The position numbers were made by a program, and so were the translations under genes. Source: Deltaproteobacteria bacterium (GTDB lineage: Bacteria > Desulfobacterota > Desulfobacteria > Desulfobacterales > ETH-SRB1). Taken from it: 33,662 nt of DNA. Positions 21,862-31,301 of the stretch are shown here, piece by piece. The first letter of the stretch is position 1, and each line of letters begins with the position of its first letter. The notes under the pieces were generated by a model that had not been told where the DNA came from, did no database searches, and saw only the letters and a list, made by a program, of their open reading frames with translations. The stretch lies in assembly GCA_030262895.1 (NCBI GenBank), contig JAJSZW010000031.1:1-33662 (forward strand), given 5' to 3'.

Positions 21862-23435
21862 AACTTTCTATTTTGCTTGAATCCGTACCGGAAATAAGGC
21901 GTGTAAGCATTGTCAAAGAAGGTATGGAGCATCAGCATAGCGCGGGAAGAGGGCGGTTGCCGGATTATGAAATAGGCTCAATCCATTATCGGGCGCAGGA
22001 GGTTAAGCCTGATGGTCTTTTTGTTGCCATAAAGGGTTTTAAGGCGGATGGGCATGACTTTATTGATGAAGCCCTGGCAAGAGGTGCATCGGTAATTCTA
22101 ACTCAGGAACCTGTTAACAAAGAATCTGTAATTATAGAGGTTGAGAATACCAGAAGAGCTCTTGCCGCAATTTCTGCAAATTTTTACGGGAATGCTTCAG
22201 AGAAGTTGTTCATTATAGGGATAACCGGAACAAACGGTAAAACAACAACAGCTTACATAATTGAAAGCATCCTTGCTGAAGCGGGTTTCAAGGTTGGTGC
22301 AATAGGAACTATTAATTACCGTTATTCAGGCAGGGTTTTTCCAAACCCAATGACAACGCCGGAATCTTTGGATCTGCAGAGGATATTGGCGGAAATGCAT
22401 GAAAACGGGATCACCCACGTTGTTCTGGAAGTGTCATCTCATGCAATTGACCTGCACAGGATTGACTGCTGCCGGATAGATATTGGCGTGTTCACAAATC
22501 TGACTCGGGAACACCTTGATTATCATGGAGATATGGATTCTTACTGGTTTTGCAAAAAGAGGCTTTTTACAGAGCATTTAAAAACCGGCCCCAAGAAGGG
22601 CCATATTTCGGCTGTAGTAAATTGCGATGATAAGAGAGGAAAAGGACTTTATAATTTACTTTCAGAAGCATCTGATATTATGCCCGTGATTTCCACAGGC
22701 AGTACGGCAGATAAAATGATATGGCCGGATAATATTAAATACAGCCTTACAGGTATTACGGGGAGAATTTCAACAGAAAGGGGGATATTTAATTTTAAAT
22801 CACCTCTTGCAGGGGAGCATAATCTTGAGAATATACTCAGCGCAACAGGTGTGGGGATTGCTCTTGGACTTTCTCCGGCCATCATAAAGGCAGGTATAGA
22901 AAAAGCAGGCCGGATACCGGGCAGACTTGAATTTATACCAAATAAAGCAGGCAAGTTTGTGTTTGTTGATTACGCTCATACTCCGGATGCTCTGGAACAT
23001 GTTCTCTCTTCTTTAAAGTCAATTAAAGATAATGAAATCGGCGGAATTATTTGTGTAGTTGGCTGTGGTGGAGATAGAGATAGAGGCAAAAGGCCCCTGA
23101 TGGGCGAAATAGCCGGCAGGTTTTGCGATCTAACTATAATCACATCGGATAATCCGCGCACGGAAGATCCCATGGGAATAATAAGCCGGATAATAGAGGG
23201 AATAAAACAAACATCTTCAAAAGAGTATATTCTGCCTGAGCTGGCAAACGGCATTCAAGAGAGAGGTTATGTTATTGAGCCTGATCGCAGGAAAGCCATA
23301 AAACTGAGCATCACATCAGCCGGTCCGGGAGATATTATACTTATAGCCGGTAAGGGGCATGAAACATATCAATTAATTGGTGGTGAAACTTTTCACTTTG
23401 ATGACAGGGAGGAGGCGAGAGAAGCTCTTCAATAG
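21858..23435 (+). CDS. murE: UDP-MurNAc-tripeptide synthetase MurE (meso-diaminopimelate adding)
   Basis: This 525-residue Mur ligase adds the third residue to UDP-MurNAc-L-Ala-D-Glu. The ATP loop GITGTNGKTT is at 121-130, the likely carbamylated lysine is K233, and D431-N-P-R-T-E-D-P438 is the signature for meso-diaminopimelate. The start is a TTG at 21858, with AAGGGG one or two bases away and the ftsI stop overlapping as TTGA. The N-terminus is about 20 residues longer than some homologues, so a later start cannot be excluded, but none has a better ribosome binding site. Confidence 0.94.
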   Translation: MKLSILLESVPEIRRVSIVKEGMEHQHSAGRGRLPDYEIGSIHYRAQEVKPDGLFVAIKGFKADGHDFIDEALARGASVILTQEPVNKESVIIEVENTRRALAAISANFYGNASEKLFIIGITGTNGKTTTAYIIESILAEAGFKVGAIGTINYRYSGRVFPNPMTTPESLDLQRILAEMHENGITHVVLEVSSHAIDLHRIDCCRIDIGVFTNLTREHLDYHGDMDSYWFCKKRLFTEHLKTGPKKGHISAVVNCDDKRGKGLYNLLSEASDIMPVISTGSTADKMIWPDNIKYSLTGITGRISTERGIFNFKSPLAGEHNLENILSATGVGIALGLSPAIIKAGIEKAGRIPGRLEFIPNKAGKFVFVDYAHTPDALEHVLSSLKSIKDNEIGGIICVVGCGGDRDRGKRPLMGEIAGRFCDLTIITSDNPRTEDPMGIISRIIEGIKQTSSKEYILPELANGIQERGYVIEPDRRKAIKLSITSAGPGDIILIAGKGHETYQLIGGETFHFDDREEAREALQ

Positions 23436-23446
23436 AAAAAACGACA

Positions 23447-24853
23447 ATGGAAAACGAACCAAAAATACCCTGGACTACTGCCGAAATCCTTGAAGCAACA
23501 AAGGGAGACCTTTTGTGCGGGGATGTCAAACATACTTTTGAGGGAGTATCCATTGACTCACGCACAATATCTGCAAATGAACTTTTCATTGCGATCAAGG
23601 GAAATGTTTATGACGGCCACAGTTTCATATCCGATCTGATAAGTAGCGGCGTGAGAGGGCTTATTATAAGTAAAGATGAAATCCGGGATCCTGCCGGTAC
23701 AGATTGGCAGGATAAGGGCATTGTTTGTGTGGCAGTGAGCGATACTACGAAAGCTCTGGGCGATCTTGCTTCTTTTAACCGCAGGCGGACCGATGTTTCA
23801 GTTGTAGCAATTACAGGATCAAACGGCAAAACTACAACCAGGGAAATGACTGCTTCTGTCGTTTCAACGCGTTATAAAACTTTATCGACCAAAGGAAATT
23901 TCAACAATGAAATAGGGCTTCCGCTAACGCTCCTGGATCTTAAAAACAGCCACCAGTGGGCTGTGCTTGAGCTTGGGACGAACAGACCCGGAGAGATAGA
24001 CAGGCTGGGTGAAATTTGTATTCCTGATATTGGCGTAATTACAAACATAGGCTTTTCCCACCTTGAGGGACTGGGCTCAATTGAAGGGGTAATGAATGCC
24101 AAGGGAGAGCTTCTAAAAAGAATAAAGCCGAAGGGAACAGCGGTTCTTAATGCAGATGATTCAAGGGTTTTATATTTATCAACAAAGACCTCAAGAAAAG
24201 TGCTTTATTTCGGTTTATCAGAAGATGCCCGTATTAAAGCGCTGGATGTCAATGAAACGACAACCGGGATTTCTTTTACTCTGGTGCTGCCGGAAGAAAG
24301 AATTCCAATAGAACTAAGAGTGCATGGCGGATTCATGGTATCAAACGCCCTCGCTGCAGCGTCTGTTGGATATATTATTGGTTTGTCTTCAGAGGAGATA
24401 AAAGCCGGCTTAGAATATTTTCAGCCGGTTAAGGGCAGGATAAATATCTTTGATGTCAGGGGAGTGCACATAATTGACGACACATACAATGCAAATCCTG
24501 ATTCAATGGAAGCTGCAATCAGGATTCTCAGTTCATTAAAAGGCAACAGCAGGGGTATTCTTGTCGCAGGAGATATGCTTGAGCTGGGAGAACACGCAGA
24601 ATCCATGCACAGAAAGATAGGCGCTATGTCTGCCAGATCAAATATTGCAAGGCTTTACATTACAGGTGAGTTCGCAGAAGCTGTTGCAAACGGTGCCTGC
24701 AAAGAAGATAAAAATTCAATGGAAATATTTATTGGAGCAAGAGAAGAGATTCTTGAAGATTTAAAGAAATCACTTCTGCCGGGAGACTGGGTTCTTGTAA
24801 AGGGCTCAAGGGCAATGGGCATGGAGAAAATCGTTGAGGGGTTGAAAAACTAA
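23447..24853 (+). CDS. murF: UDP-MurNAc-tripeptide-D-Ala-D-Ala ligase MurF
   Basis: This 468-residue ligase joins D-Ala-D-Ala to UDP-MurNAc-tripeptide, the last cytoplasmic step of the precursor. The N-terminal domain has FEGVSIDSRTI (31-41) and LFIAIKG (46-52), the ATP loop AITGSNGKTTTREM begins at 121, and the third domain has DDTYNANPDSMEAAI. It starts 11 bases after murE and ends six bases before mraY. Confidence 0.95.
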   Translation: MENEPKIPWTTAEILEATKGDLLCGDVKHTFEGVSIDSRTISANELFIAIKGNVYDGHSFISDLISSGVRGLIISKDEIRDPAGTDWQDKGIVCVAVSDTTKALGDLASFNRRRTDVSVVAITGSNGKTTTREMTASVVSTRYKTLSTKGNFNNEIGLPLTLLDLKNSHQWAVLELGTNRPGEIDRLGEICIPDIGVITNIGFSHLEGLGSIEGVMNAKGELLKRIKPKGTAVLNADDSRVLYLSTKTSRKVLYFGLSEDARIKALDVNETTTGISFTLVLPEERIPIELRVHGGFMVSNALAAASVGYIIGLSSEEIKAGLEYFQPVKGRINIFDVRGVHIIDDTYNANPDSMEAAIRILSSLKGNSRGILVAGDMLELGEHAESMHRKIGAMSARSNIARLYITGEFAEAVANGACKEDKNSMEIFIGAREEILEDLKKSLLPGDWVLVKGSRAMGMEKIVEGLKN

Positions 24854-24859
24854 AATATT

Positions 24860-25939
24860 ATGCTTTACCATCTGCTATATCCGCTTCATACGACAATATC
24901 GGCTTTTAATGTATTCCGCTACATTACATTCAGGACTATCTATGCCAGCCTTACAGCTTTTTTTATCTGTTTTTTCTTAGGGCCGTGGATTATCAGAAAG
25001 CTCAGCGAGATGCAGATCGGACAGCATATAAGAGAAGACGGCCCGCAGTCACATTTTGATAAAGCCGGAACGCCCACTATGGGTGGAATCCTGATTATAT
25101 TTTCGATTACTGTTTCTGCACTTCTCTGGATGAATTTGACGAACTATTATGTGTGGATAGCTCTTTTGGTAACGATTGGCTTTGGTGCTATAGGCTTTAT
25201 AGACGACTATCTAATGCAGATCAAAAAGCGGAGCAAGGGACTCAGCGTTAAAAGCAAGTTTTGTCTTCAGATATTACTCGCATTATTAATTGGATTTCTT
25301 GTTTATATGTGTCCTGATTTTTCAACACGGGTAACTGTCCCGTTTTTTAAAAACATTTCGCCTGATCTAGGCTGGGGATATATATTTTTTGCAGCGTTTG
25401 TAATTGTTGCAACATCAAATGCCGTCAACCTTACAGACGGCCTTGACGGCCTTGCTATTGGCCCAGTGATCGTAGTTGCTGCCACATATATGCTTTTTGC
25501 TTATGTGGCAGGGCATTCTGAAATAGCTGATTATCTTCAGATCAACTATGTTGCCGAAGGCGGTGAAACAGCAATTTTTTGCGGAATTCTGGCCGGCGCA
25601 GGCATGGGTTTTCTGTGGTTTAACGCTTACCCCGCTCAAATTTTTATGGGTGATGTCGGATCCCTTTCCTTGGGAGGCGCTATAGGCACAGTTGCTGTGA
25701 TTACAAAACAGGAGATACTGCTGGTAATTGTCGGGGGCCTTTTTGTTATAGAAACACTTTCCGTGATTTTTCAGGTAGGTTTTTTCAAGATGACAAAGGG
25801 GCGAAGGATTTTCAAAATGGCGCCGCTTCACCATCATTTTGAATTAAAAGGATGGCCGGAGCCAAAGGTTATAGTGCGATTCTGGATAATTGCCATAGCG
25901 CTTGCACTTATTTCAATGAGTACACTGAAATTAAGATAA
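24860..25939 (+). CDS. mraY: Phospho-MurNAc-pentapeptide translocase MraY
   Basis: This 359-residue polytopic membrane enzyme transfers phospho-MurNAc-pentapeptide to undecaprenyl phosphate, forming lipid I. It shows the paired Asp D115-D116, the NLTDGLDG motif (190-197), GDVGS (264-268) and the histidine-rich HHH motif (324-326) in [12 protein letters not shown]. About ten membrane segments are visible. The following gene murD is separated by 157 bases occupied by a foldback repeat, unlike the tight junctions before it. Confidence 0.96.
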   Translation: MLYHLLYPLHTTISAFNVFRYITFRTIYASLTAFFICFFLGPWIIRKLSEMQIGQHIREDGPQSHFDKAGTPTMGGILIIFSITVSALLWMNLTNYYVWIALLVTIGFGAIGFIDDYLMQIKKRSKGLSVKSKFCLQILLALLIGFLVYMCPDFSTRVTVPFFKNISPDLGWGYIFFAAFVIVATSNAVNLTDGLDGLAIGPVIVVAATYMLFAYVAGHSEIADYLQINYVAEGGETAIFCGILAGAGMGFLWFNAYPAQIFMGDVGSLSLGGAIGTVAVITKQEILLVIVGGLFVIETLSVIFQVGFFKMTKGRRIFKMAPLHHHFELKGWPEPKVIVRFWIIAIALALISMSTLKLR

Positions 25940-25944
25940 AAGGT

Positions 25945-26090
25945 AGCCGTTCACGGCTTGAAACTTGAAATTGGAAAGTAGAAATTGGGGAGAGATGAAA
26001 TAGAAATTGGAAATTGAAAATTGGGAAGAACAGTACAAAAACATGAAGGCCAAATTTCTAATTTCCAATTTCAACGTTCCGTGAACCGTT
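25945..26090. repeat. 146-bp foldback repeat between mraY and murD
   Basis: The left end (AGCCGTTCACGGCTTGAAA) and the right end (TTTCAACGTTCCGTGAACCGTT, 26069-26090) are imperfect inverted repeats. Their AT-rich inner arms (GAAATTGGAAA.TAGAAATT) also pair. The right half is shared with the complement of 17221-17288. It leaves only six bases before the murD ATG. Confidence 0.75.
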
Positions 26091-26096
26091 CATATT

Positions 26097-27449
26097 ATGA
26101 AGCTTGAAAATAAAAATATACTCGTAGTCGGCCTCGGCGTTACAGGCGTTGCAACTGCTCGATTTCTAATAAACAGGGGAGCATCAGTAACTGTTACCGA
26201 CCAGAAGAAAGAACAGGAGACAGGCTCCGAAGAGCCATTAATCCGCAATCCCGGAATAAGAATGGAACTAGGACCACATAGAATTGAAACTTTTGAAAGG
26301 GCGGATCTTATTGTAGTCAGTCCCGGAGTTTCTCATACAATTCTCCCGATAAGAAGAGCAAAGGAACAAGGGATTCCAGTAATAGGTGAAATTGAGCTTG
26401 CATCAAGATTTATAACAGAACCAATTGTTGCTGTAACCGGCACTAATGGAAAAACCACTACAACAACTCTTTTAGGCAAAATGCTTGAAGATTCCGGTCT
26501 TAAAGTATTTGTGGGCGGCAATATAGGCAACCCTCTGATTGCATATGTCGATGGAGAGGAAAAGGCTGAAATCGTTGTTATAGAAGTAAGCAGTTTCCAA
26601 CTGGATACCATAGATACTTTCCGAGCCAACGTGGCGGTTTTGCTGAATATTACCGAAGATCATATGGATCGTTATCCTGATTTGGATGCTTATACAAAGT
26701 CCAAGACCCGGATTTTTAAGAACCAGCAATATAACGATACAGCGGTGTTAAATGGTTCTGATCCTGTTGTGCGTTCTTTGAGCAGAGATATCCTGAGCAG
26801 AAAAGTTTTTTTCAGTTCAAAAGAAGAAAAAGGCGTGGCAATAAGCGATGAAAGCATAATTTCTCAGGAAAACATGTCTCAGCTCCTTGCGGACTTTAAA
26901 CTGCCCGGCAAACACAACATGGAGAATGCTGCAGCGGCAAGTCTTGCGGCACTGGCTGCCGGAGGAACCTTTGAAGGGGTGCGAACGGCATTGAGAAAAT
27001 TTAAAGGACTTCCCCACAGGCTTGAATATATTGATACTCTGAAGGGTATCGACTTTTTCGACGATTCAAAAGCTACAAATGTCGATTCAGTGGCAAAAGC
27101 GCTTGAAACTTTTGAAAGACCCGTAGTCCTGATTATGGGCGGGCGAAATAAGGGAAGTAAATTTCATACTCTGAGAGATTTGATAGATAGGCACACAAAA
27201 GAGCTGATAGTTATTGGAGAAGCAAAAGAGGATATTAAGGCTGAACTTGGGGATATTAAGCCTGTTGAGACTGCGACTAGCATGGAGGACGCAGTTTTTA
27301 AGGCATATAATGCTGCAAAACCGGGTGATATTGTACTCTTGTCGCCGGCCTGCGCCAGCTTTGACATGTATAACAGCTATGCGCAAAGGGGAGAAGATTT
27401 TTGCAGAGCTGTTGCAAAGCAAAAAATTGATGACAAAACAACCGCCTAA
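26097..27449 (+). CDS. murD: UDP-MurNAc-L-Ala-D-Glu ligase MurD
   Basis: This 450-residue ligase adds D-glutamate to UDP-MurNAc-L-Ala. The N-terminal uridine-nucleotide domain has VVGLGVTGVATARFL (10-24), the ATP loop is VAVTGTNGKTTT (111-122), and FDDSKATNVDSVAKAL and LSPACASFDMYNSYAQRG near the end are typical. The ATG lies directly after a repeat element and has no visible ribosome binding site. The next gene, ftsW, begins 20 bases before murD ends. Confidence 0.95.
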   Translation: MKLENKNILVVGLGVTGVATARFLINRGASVTVTDQKKEQETGSEEPLIRNPGIRMELGPHRIETFERADLIVVSPGVSHTILPIRRAKEQGIPVIGEIELASRFITEPIVAVTGTNGKTTTTTLLGKMLEDSGLKVFVGGNIGNPLIAYVDGEEKAEIVVIEVSSFQLDTIDTFRANVAVLLNITEDHMDRYPDLDAYTKSKTRIFKNQQYNDTAVLNGSDPVVRSLSRDILSRKVFFSSKEEKGVAISDESIISQENMSQLLADFKLPGKHNMENAAAASLAALAAGGTFEGVRTALRKFKGLPHRLEYIDTLKGIDFFDDSKATNVDSVAKALETFERPVVLIMGGRNKGSKFHTLRDLIDRHTKELIVIGEAKEDIKAELGDIKPVETATSMEDAVFKAYNAAKPGDIVLLSPACASFDMYNSYAQRGEDFCRAVAKQKIDDKTTA

Positions 27450-28581
27450 AAATAATCAGCAATCAGCATACGATATCAAACTCCTTTTCCCTGTCCTTTT
27501 TCTGGTTGGGATAGGGATTGTAATGGTTTACAGCTCAAGTTCAGCCCTGGCGCTTAAAGAATTTGGAATTGATTACTATTTTTTTAAGAAACAGACGTTT
27601 TTTTCACTATTAGGAATTCTTGCTTTGGTTATTTGCAGGCATATTCCGTTAAAATTTTTTCGTTCTTTGGCATATCCGCTTCTATTTTTAGCGTTTCTAT
27701 TGCTGATTGCTGTTAAGTTTTCCGGACTGGGTATAACTGCCGGGGGCTCCACACGATGGTTAGGCCTGGGTTTTTTTACATTCCAGCCATCTGAGTTTGC
27801 GCGTTTTTCTCTTGTGTTATATCTGGCGTACTCCATGAGTAAAAAACTGGATAAACTTAAAGATTTTTCAATTGGTTTTCTGCCTCACGTCATGGTTCTC
27901 GGCATATTCGCAATACTGATATTTCTGCAGCCGGATTTTGGTTCGGTAATTATTTTTGGGGCAGTTACATGGATTATGCTTTTTGTCGGAGGTGTTCGAA
28001 TTTTACATCTTTTAACACCGCTGCTGATTTTTCTGCCCGCTTTATATTTATTTATGATTAACGCCCCTTACAGGTTTAAACGAATTATGAGTTTCTGGGA
28101 TCCATGGAAATATCCGACAGATGAAGGATACCAGATGATACATTCCTTTATGGCTTTCGGTACCGGGGGCATATGGGGAACAGGAATAGGAAAAGGTTAT
28201 CAGAAGCTTTTCTATCTTCCAGAACCACATACTGATTTTATTTTTTCAGTTATTGGAGAGGAGCTTGGGCTTCTGGGCGTCCTTCTAATTCTATTGCTCT
28301 ATTTTGTGATCCTGTGGAGGGGGATAGGCATAGCAATAAATGCTAATGAGCCTTTTGGATCATTTATGGCTATTGGTTTGACAATCGCAATTGGGCTTCA
28401 GGTTTGCATTAATATGGGAGTTGCCCTGGGCCTTTTACCAACCAAGGGGCTTACCCTGCCGTTCTTGAGTTACGGGGGGACATCCCTTTTAATTAATATG
28501 GCATCAATAGGAGTATTGATGAATATAGGAGCATCTGCCAATGCGCTTAAAACCAGGCGAGTCGGAAAAAAGAGCGCATAG
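27430..28581 (+). CDS. ftsW: FtsW lipid II polymerase (SEDS family)
   Basis: This 383-residue SEDS protein polymerises glycan strands with FtsI at the septum. It has about ten membrane segments, the WLGLGFFTFQPSEFAR motif, and the C-terminal LPTKGLTLPFLSYGGTSLL motif. The open frame extends upstream to 27214 within murD, but that part lacks any family resemblance. I chose the ATG at 27430 (MTKQPPKNNQ), overlapping murD by 20 bases. The murG ATG lies 41 bases before the ftsW stop. Confidence 0.93.
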   Translation: MTKQPPKNNQQSAYDIKLLFPVLFLVGIGIVMVYSSSSALALKEFGIDYYFFKKQTFFSLLGILALVICRHIPLKFFRSLAYPLLFLAFLLLIAVKFSGLGITAGGSTRWLGLGFFTFQPSEFARFSLVLYLAYSMSKKLDKLKDFSIGFLPHVMVLGIFAILIFLQPDFGSVIIFGAVTWIMLFVGGVRILHLLTPLLIFLPALYLFMINAPYRFKRIMSFWDPWKYPTDEGYQMIHSFMAFGTGGIWGTGIGKGYQKLFYLPEPHTDFIFSVIGEELGLLGVLLILLLYFVILWRGIGIAINANEPFGSFMAIGLTIAIGLQVCINMGVALGLLPTKGLTLPFLSYGGTSLLINMASIGVLMNIGASANALKTRRVGKKSA

Positions 28582-29692
28582 AGCAAATAGCAACGGAAAG
28601 CAGCGCATTGTAATTGCGGGTGGCGGCACAGGCGGGCATCTATTTCCCGGGATAGCCATTGCCGAGGCTTTTATTAAGCGCAATCCTGAGAATAGAGTCA
28701 TTTTTATAAGTACGGGCAAGTCATTTGAAGTATCTGTTTTAGAAGAAAAAAAAATTTTACTTAAAACCATAACAGTAGAAGGGATAAAAGGTCGGGGGAT
28801 AGTTAATCAGATCATATCAGTTTCAAAAATACCAAAGGGATTATTTGAGTCCATGCTTATCCTGAAAGACTTCAGGCCGAATCTGGTTGTTGGAGTTGGA
28901 AGCTATTCTTCAGGGCCTGTGGTGCTTGGGGCATGGCTTATGGGAATTAAAATTGTTCTGCATGAACAGAACATATTGCCGGGCATTACAAACCGTATTT
29001 TGTCTTATCTGGCTGATCGTATTTATATTTCTTTTAAAGATACTCAGGCTGATTTTGATCCCCAAAAGGTTCGTTTTACAGGTAATCCTGTGAGGAACGA
29101 AATTCTTTGTTTTGCAATGGAGGAATCCGAAATTTCCGGTTCCGTTCAAGGTAAACTTTTTACAATTCTCATAATCGGAGGCAGCCAGGGGGCTCACAGC
29201 ATCAATATAGCAGTAATGGATGCTCTGAAATTCTTAAAAGAGAAAGACATTTTTTTTTTCATACATCAAACAGGGGCCAATGATGAAGAAGAAGTAAAAA
29301 ACGCTTACAGAAAAGAAGGTATTGCCGGCACTGTTAAAGCATTTTTCAATGATATGGGGCAGCAATACAGTAATGCCGATCTAATTATATGCAGAGCGGG
29401 TGCTACTACCGTGGCAGAATTAACAGCTATTGGTAAAGGTGCGCTGTTAATACCATACCCTTTTGCGGCAGACGACCACCAGGTTTTAAATGCAAAAACG
29501 TTGTCAGATGCAGGCGCTGCGGAAATAATTCTTCAAAAGGAACTCAGCGGCAAGGCACTTGCGAGGAAAATCGAGCACTATGCATCAAATTACAAGGCCA
29601 TTAGTAATATGGCTTTAATGGCAAAGAAGCTTGGCAGGCCGGATGCAGCAGAGGCCATTGTTGATGATTGTTATAGACTTTCAGATAAATAA
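28541..29692 (+). CDS. murG: UDP-GlcNAc--lipid I N-acetylglucosaminyltransferase MurG
   Basis: This 383-residue GT28 enzyme converts lipid I to lipid II on the inner membrane face. It has GGGTGGH (27-33), HEQN (141-144), GGSQGA (213-218), and RAGATT (285-290) followed by VAEL. The ATG at 28541 is the only start before the first motif; AGGAG lies about nine bases upstream. This leaves an extra basic, low-complexity stretch of about 20 residues. The last codons form one arm of a 27-base inverted repeat. Confidence 0.94.
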   Translation: MRLKPGESEKRAHRANSNGKQRIVIAGGGTGGHLFPGIAIAEAFIKRNPENRVIFISTGKSFEVSVLEEKKILLKTITVEGIKGRGIVNQIISVSKIPKGLFESMLILKDFRPNLVVGVGSYSSGPVVLGAWLMGIKIVLHEQNILPGITNRILSYLADRIYISFKDTQADFDPQKVRFTGNPVRNEILCFAMEESEISGSVQGKLFTILIIGGSQGAHSINIAVMDALKFLKEKDIFFFIHQTGANDEEEVKNAYRKEGIAGTVKAFFNDMGQQYSNADLIICRAGATTVAELTAIGKGALLIPYPFAADDHQVLNAKTLSDAGAAEIILQKELSGKALARKIEHYASNYKAISNMALMAKKLGRPDAAEAIVDDCYRLSDK

Positions 29693-29777
29693 TTTCACTG
29701 TGTTATCAGTCGTCGACGTATAACTAATACGCCTTCCTCCTTCTGGCCTTGTGAAATTAATTATCTGAAAGTCTATA
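29672..29777. repeat. 106-bp element with 27-bp inverted repeats spanning the murG stop
   Basis: Bases 29672-29698 match the reverse complement of 29751-29777 with one mismatch (starting TATAGACTTTCAGATAA). The left arm encodes the last residues of MurG and its stop codon. A 52-base loop contains GCCTTCCTCCTTCTGGCC. The structure could act as a transcript-stabilising or terminating hairpin, but there is no T-run. Confidence 0.8.
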
Positions 29778-29844
29778 TAAATTAATGAAGATCAAGGCGG
29801 CCAACCGTGAACCTTGAACCTGACAACCTGAGTAGTTATAGATC
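29778..29844. other. Spacer before murC with AACCGTGAACC repeat
   Basis: Bases 29803-29820 (AACCGTGAACCTTGAACC) are identical to 8729-8746. No recognisable ribosome binding site precedes the murC ATG. Confidence 0.6.
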
Positions 29845-31215
29845 ATGTATCTTAAAAAATATCACATACACTTTGTAGGAATCGGCGGAATAGGAATGAG
29901 CGGTATTGCCGAGCTCCTTCTTAATCTCGGCTATAAGGTATCGGGCTCCGACATAAGGTCATCAGGCATTACAAGGCGTTTGAAAAGGCTTGGCGGTATA
30001 ATATTTGAAGGGCATTCCGCGGAGCAGGTCAGCGGAGCTGATGTTGTTGTGACATCATCTGCAATCGGAGCGGATAATCCGGAGGTCGTTGCTGCAAGAA
30101 AAGCCTCAATTCCTCTAATACCAAGAGCGGAAATGCTGGCAGAACTTATGCGGTTAAAGTACAGCGTAGCCGTGGCTGGTGCGCATGGGAAAACATCAAC
30201 AACTTCAATAATTGCTTCGGTCCTAAGTGAAGGAGGGCTTGATCCTACAGTGGTTATCGGTGGTAAACTTAAAGGCATAGACTCAAATGCGCTGCTTGGT
30301 AGAGGTGACTTTATAGTAGCCGAAGCTGATGAAAGTGATGGGTCTTTCCTTAAAATGTCGCCCACTATAGCGGTAGTAACCAATATCGACAGAGAGCATC
30401 TCGATTTTTATGAAGACTTAACTTCCATAAAGGAAGTCTTCTTAAGTTTCATCGACAGGATACCTTTCTATGGTCTTGCCGTGCTTTGCCTTGATAATGA
30501 GCCAATACAGGAGCTTATCCCGAAGATTAAGAAACGCTTTACTACCTATGGGATGAGTACCCAGGCTGACTTTCATGCAAGAGACATTGTGTTCAGCAAC
30601 CAGAAAAGCAGGTTTGATATCTATCATATGGGCGATTTGCTTGGAAACATAACTTTAAATCTTCCCGGTACCCACAATGTCTATAACTCTTTGGCAAGCA
30701 TTGCTGTCGGAATTGAGCTGGATGTTTCCTTTGATATTATCAAGAACGCCCTGGAAACTCTTGAAGGTGTTCAGCGAAGACTTGAGGTCAAAGGAGAAAA
30801 AAGGGGTATTACAGTTATTGACGACTACGGGCATCACCCAACAGAGATTAAAACTACTCTGAGAGCTGTAAGAGAAAGCTGGCCGGACAGGCGTATAATC
30901 GCAGTTTTTCAGCCACACCGCTATACCAGAACAAAAGCGCTCTTTAATGAGTTTACGCGCTCATTCTACCAGTCAGATCTGCTTGTAGTTCTTCCAATTT
31001 ATCCTGCGGGCGAAGAAAAGATAGAGGGAATAGATGGCGGTACCCTCTGTGAGGGCATCAGGACGCACGGCCATAAAGAAGCCGTGTTCAAAGAAAGTTT
31101 CAAAGAGGCTGTTTTATATTTGAATGAAATATTAGAAGAGCGAGATATACTGCTGACTTTAGGTGCAGGAGATGTATGGAAAGTCGGGGAAGAGGTCCTT
31201 GATATATTGAAGTAG
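29845..31215 (+). CDS. murC: UDP-MurNAc-L-alanine ligase MurC
   Basis: This 456-residue ligase adds L-alanine to UDP-MurNAc. The N-terminal domain shows HFVGIGGIGMSGIAELL (9-25), the ATP loop is AVAGAHGKTSTTS (109-121), and the C-terminal domain has DDYGHHPTEI and FQPHRYTRTKALF. Its stop codon TAG lies within the foldback repeat starting at 31211, so the last codons (Leu-Lys-stop) are set by the insertion boundary. The order murG-murC-murB is the usual one. Confidence 0.95.
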   Translation: MYLKKYHIHFVGIGGIGMSGIAELLLNLGYKVSGSDIRSSGITRRLKRLGGIIFEGHSAEQVSGADVVVTSSAIGADNPEVVAARKASIPLIPRAEMLAELMRLKYSVAVAGAHGKTSTTSIIASVLSEGGLDPTVVIGGKLKGIDSNALLGRGDFIVAEADESDGSFLKMSPTIAVVTNIDREHLDFYEDLTSIKEVFLSFIDRIPFYGLAVLCLDNEPIQELIPKIKKRFTTYGMSTQADFHARDIVFSNQKSRFDIYHMGDLLGNITLNLPGTHNVYNSLASIAVGIELDVSFDIIKNALETLEGVQRRLEVKGEKRGITVIDDYGHHPTEIKTTLRAVRESWPDRRIIAVFQPHRYTRTKALFNEFTRSFYQSDLLVVLPIYPAGEEKIEGIDGGTLCEGIRTHGHKEAVFKESFKEAVLYLNEILEERDILLTLGAGDVWKVGEEVLDILK

Positions 31216-31268
31216 GGGCGAATCTTGTATTCGCCCTAATTAGGGCGATCACAAGGATCGCCCCTACT
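31211..31268. repeat. 58-bp foldback repeat, copy 2 (supplies murC stop)
   Basis: This copy is in the opposite orientation to 575-632 and identical apart from one base in the centre (AATTAGGG against AATCAGGG). Its first bases AGTAG encode the end of the murC reading frame, including the stop. It folds as two GC-rich hairpins. Confidence 0.9.
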
Positions 31269-31301
31269 CAACCGTGAACCGTGAACCGACAACCATTTAT
31301 A

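Noticed and set aside
27214..27429. Upstream extension of the ftsW frame
   Set aside because: It lies inside murD in another frame and carries no SEDS resemblance; the ATG at 27430 gives a normal FtsW N-terminus.
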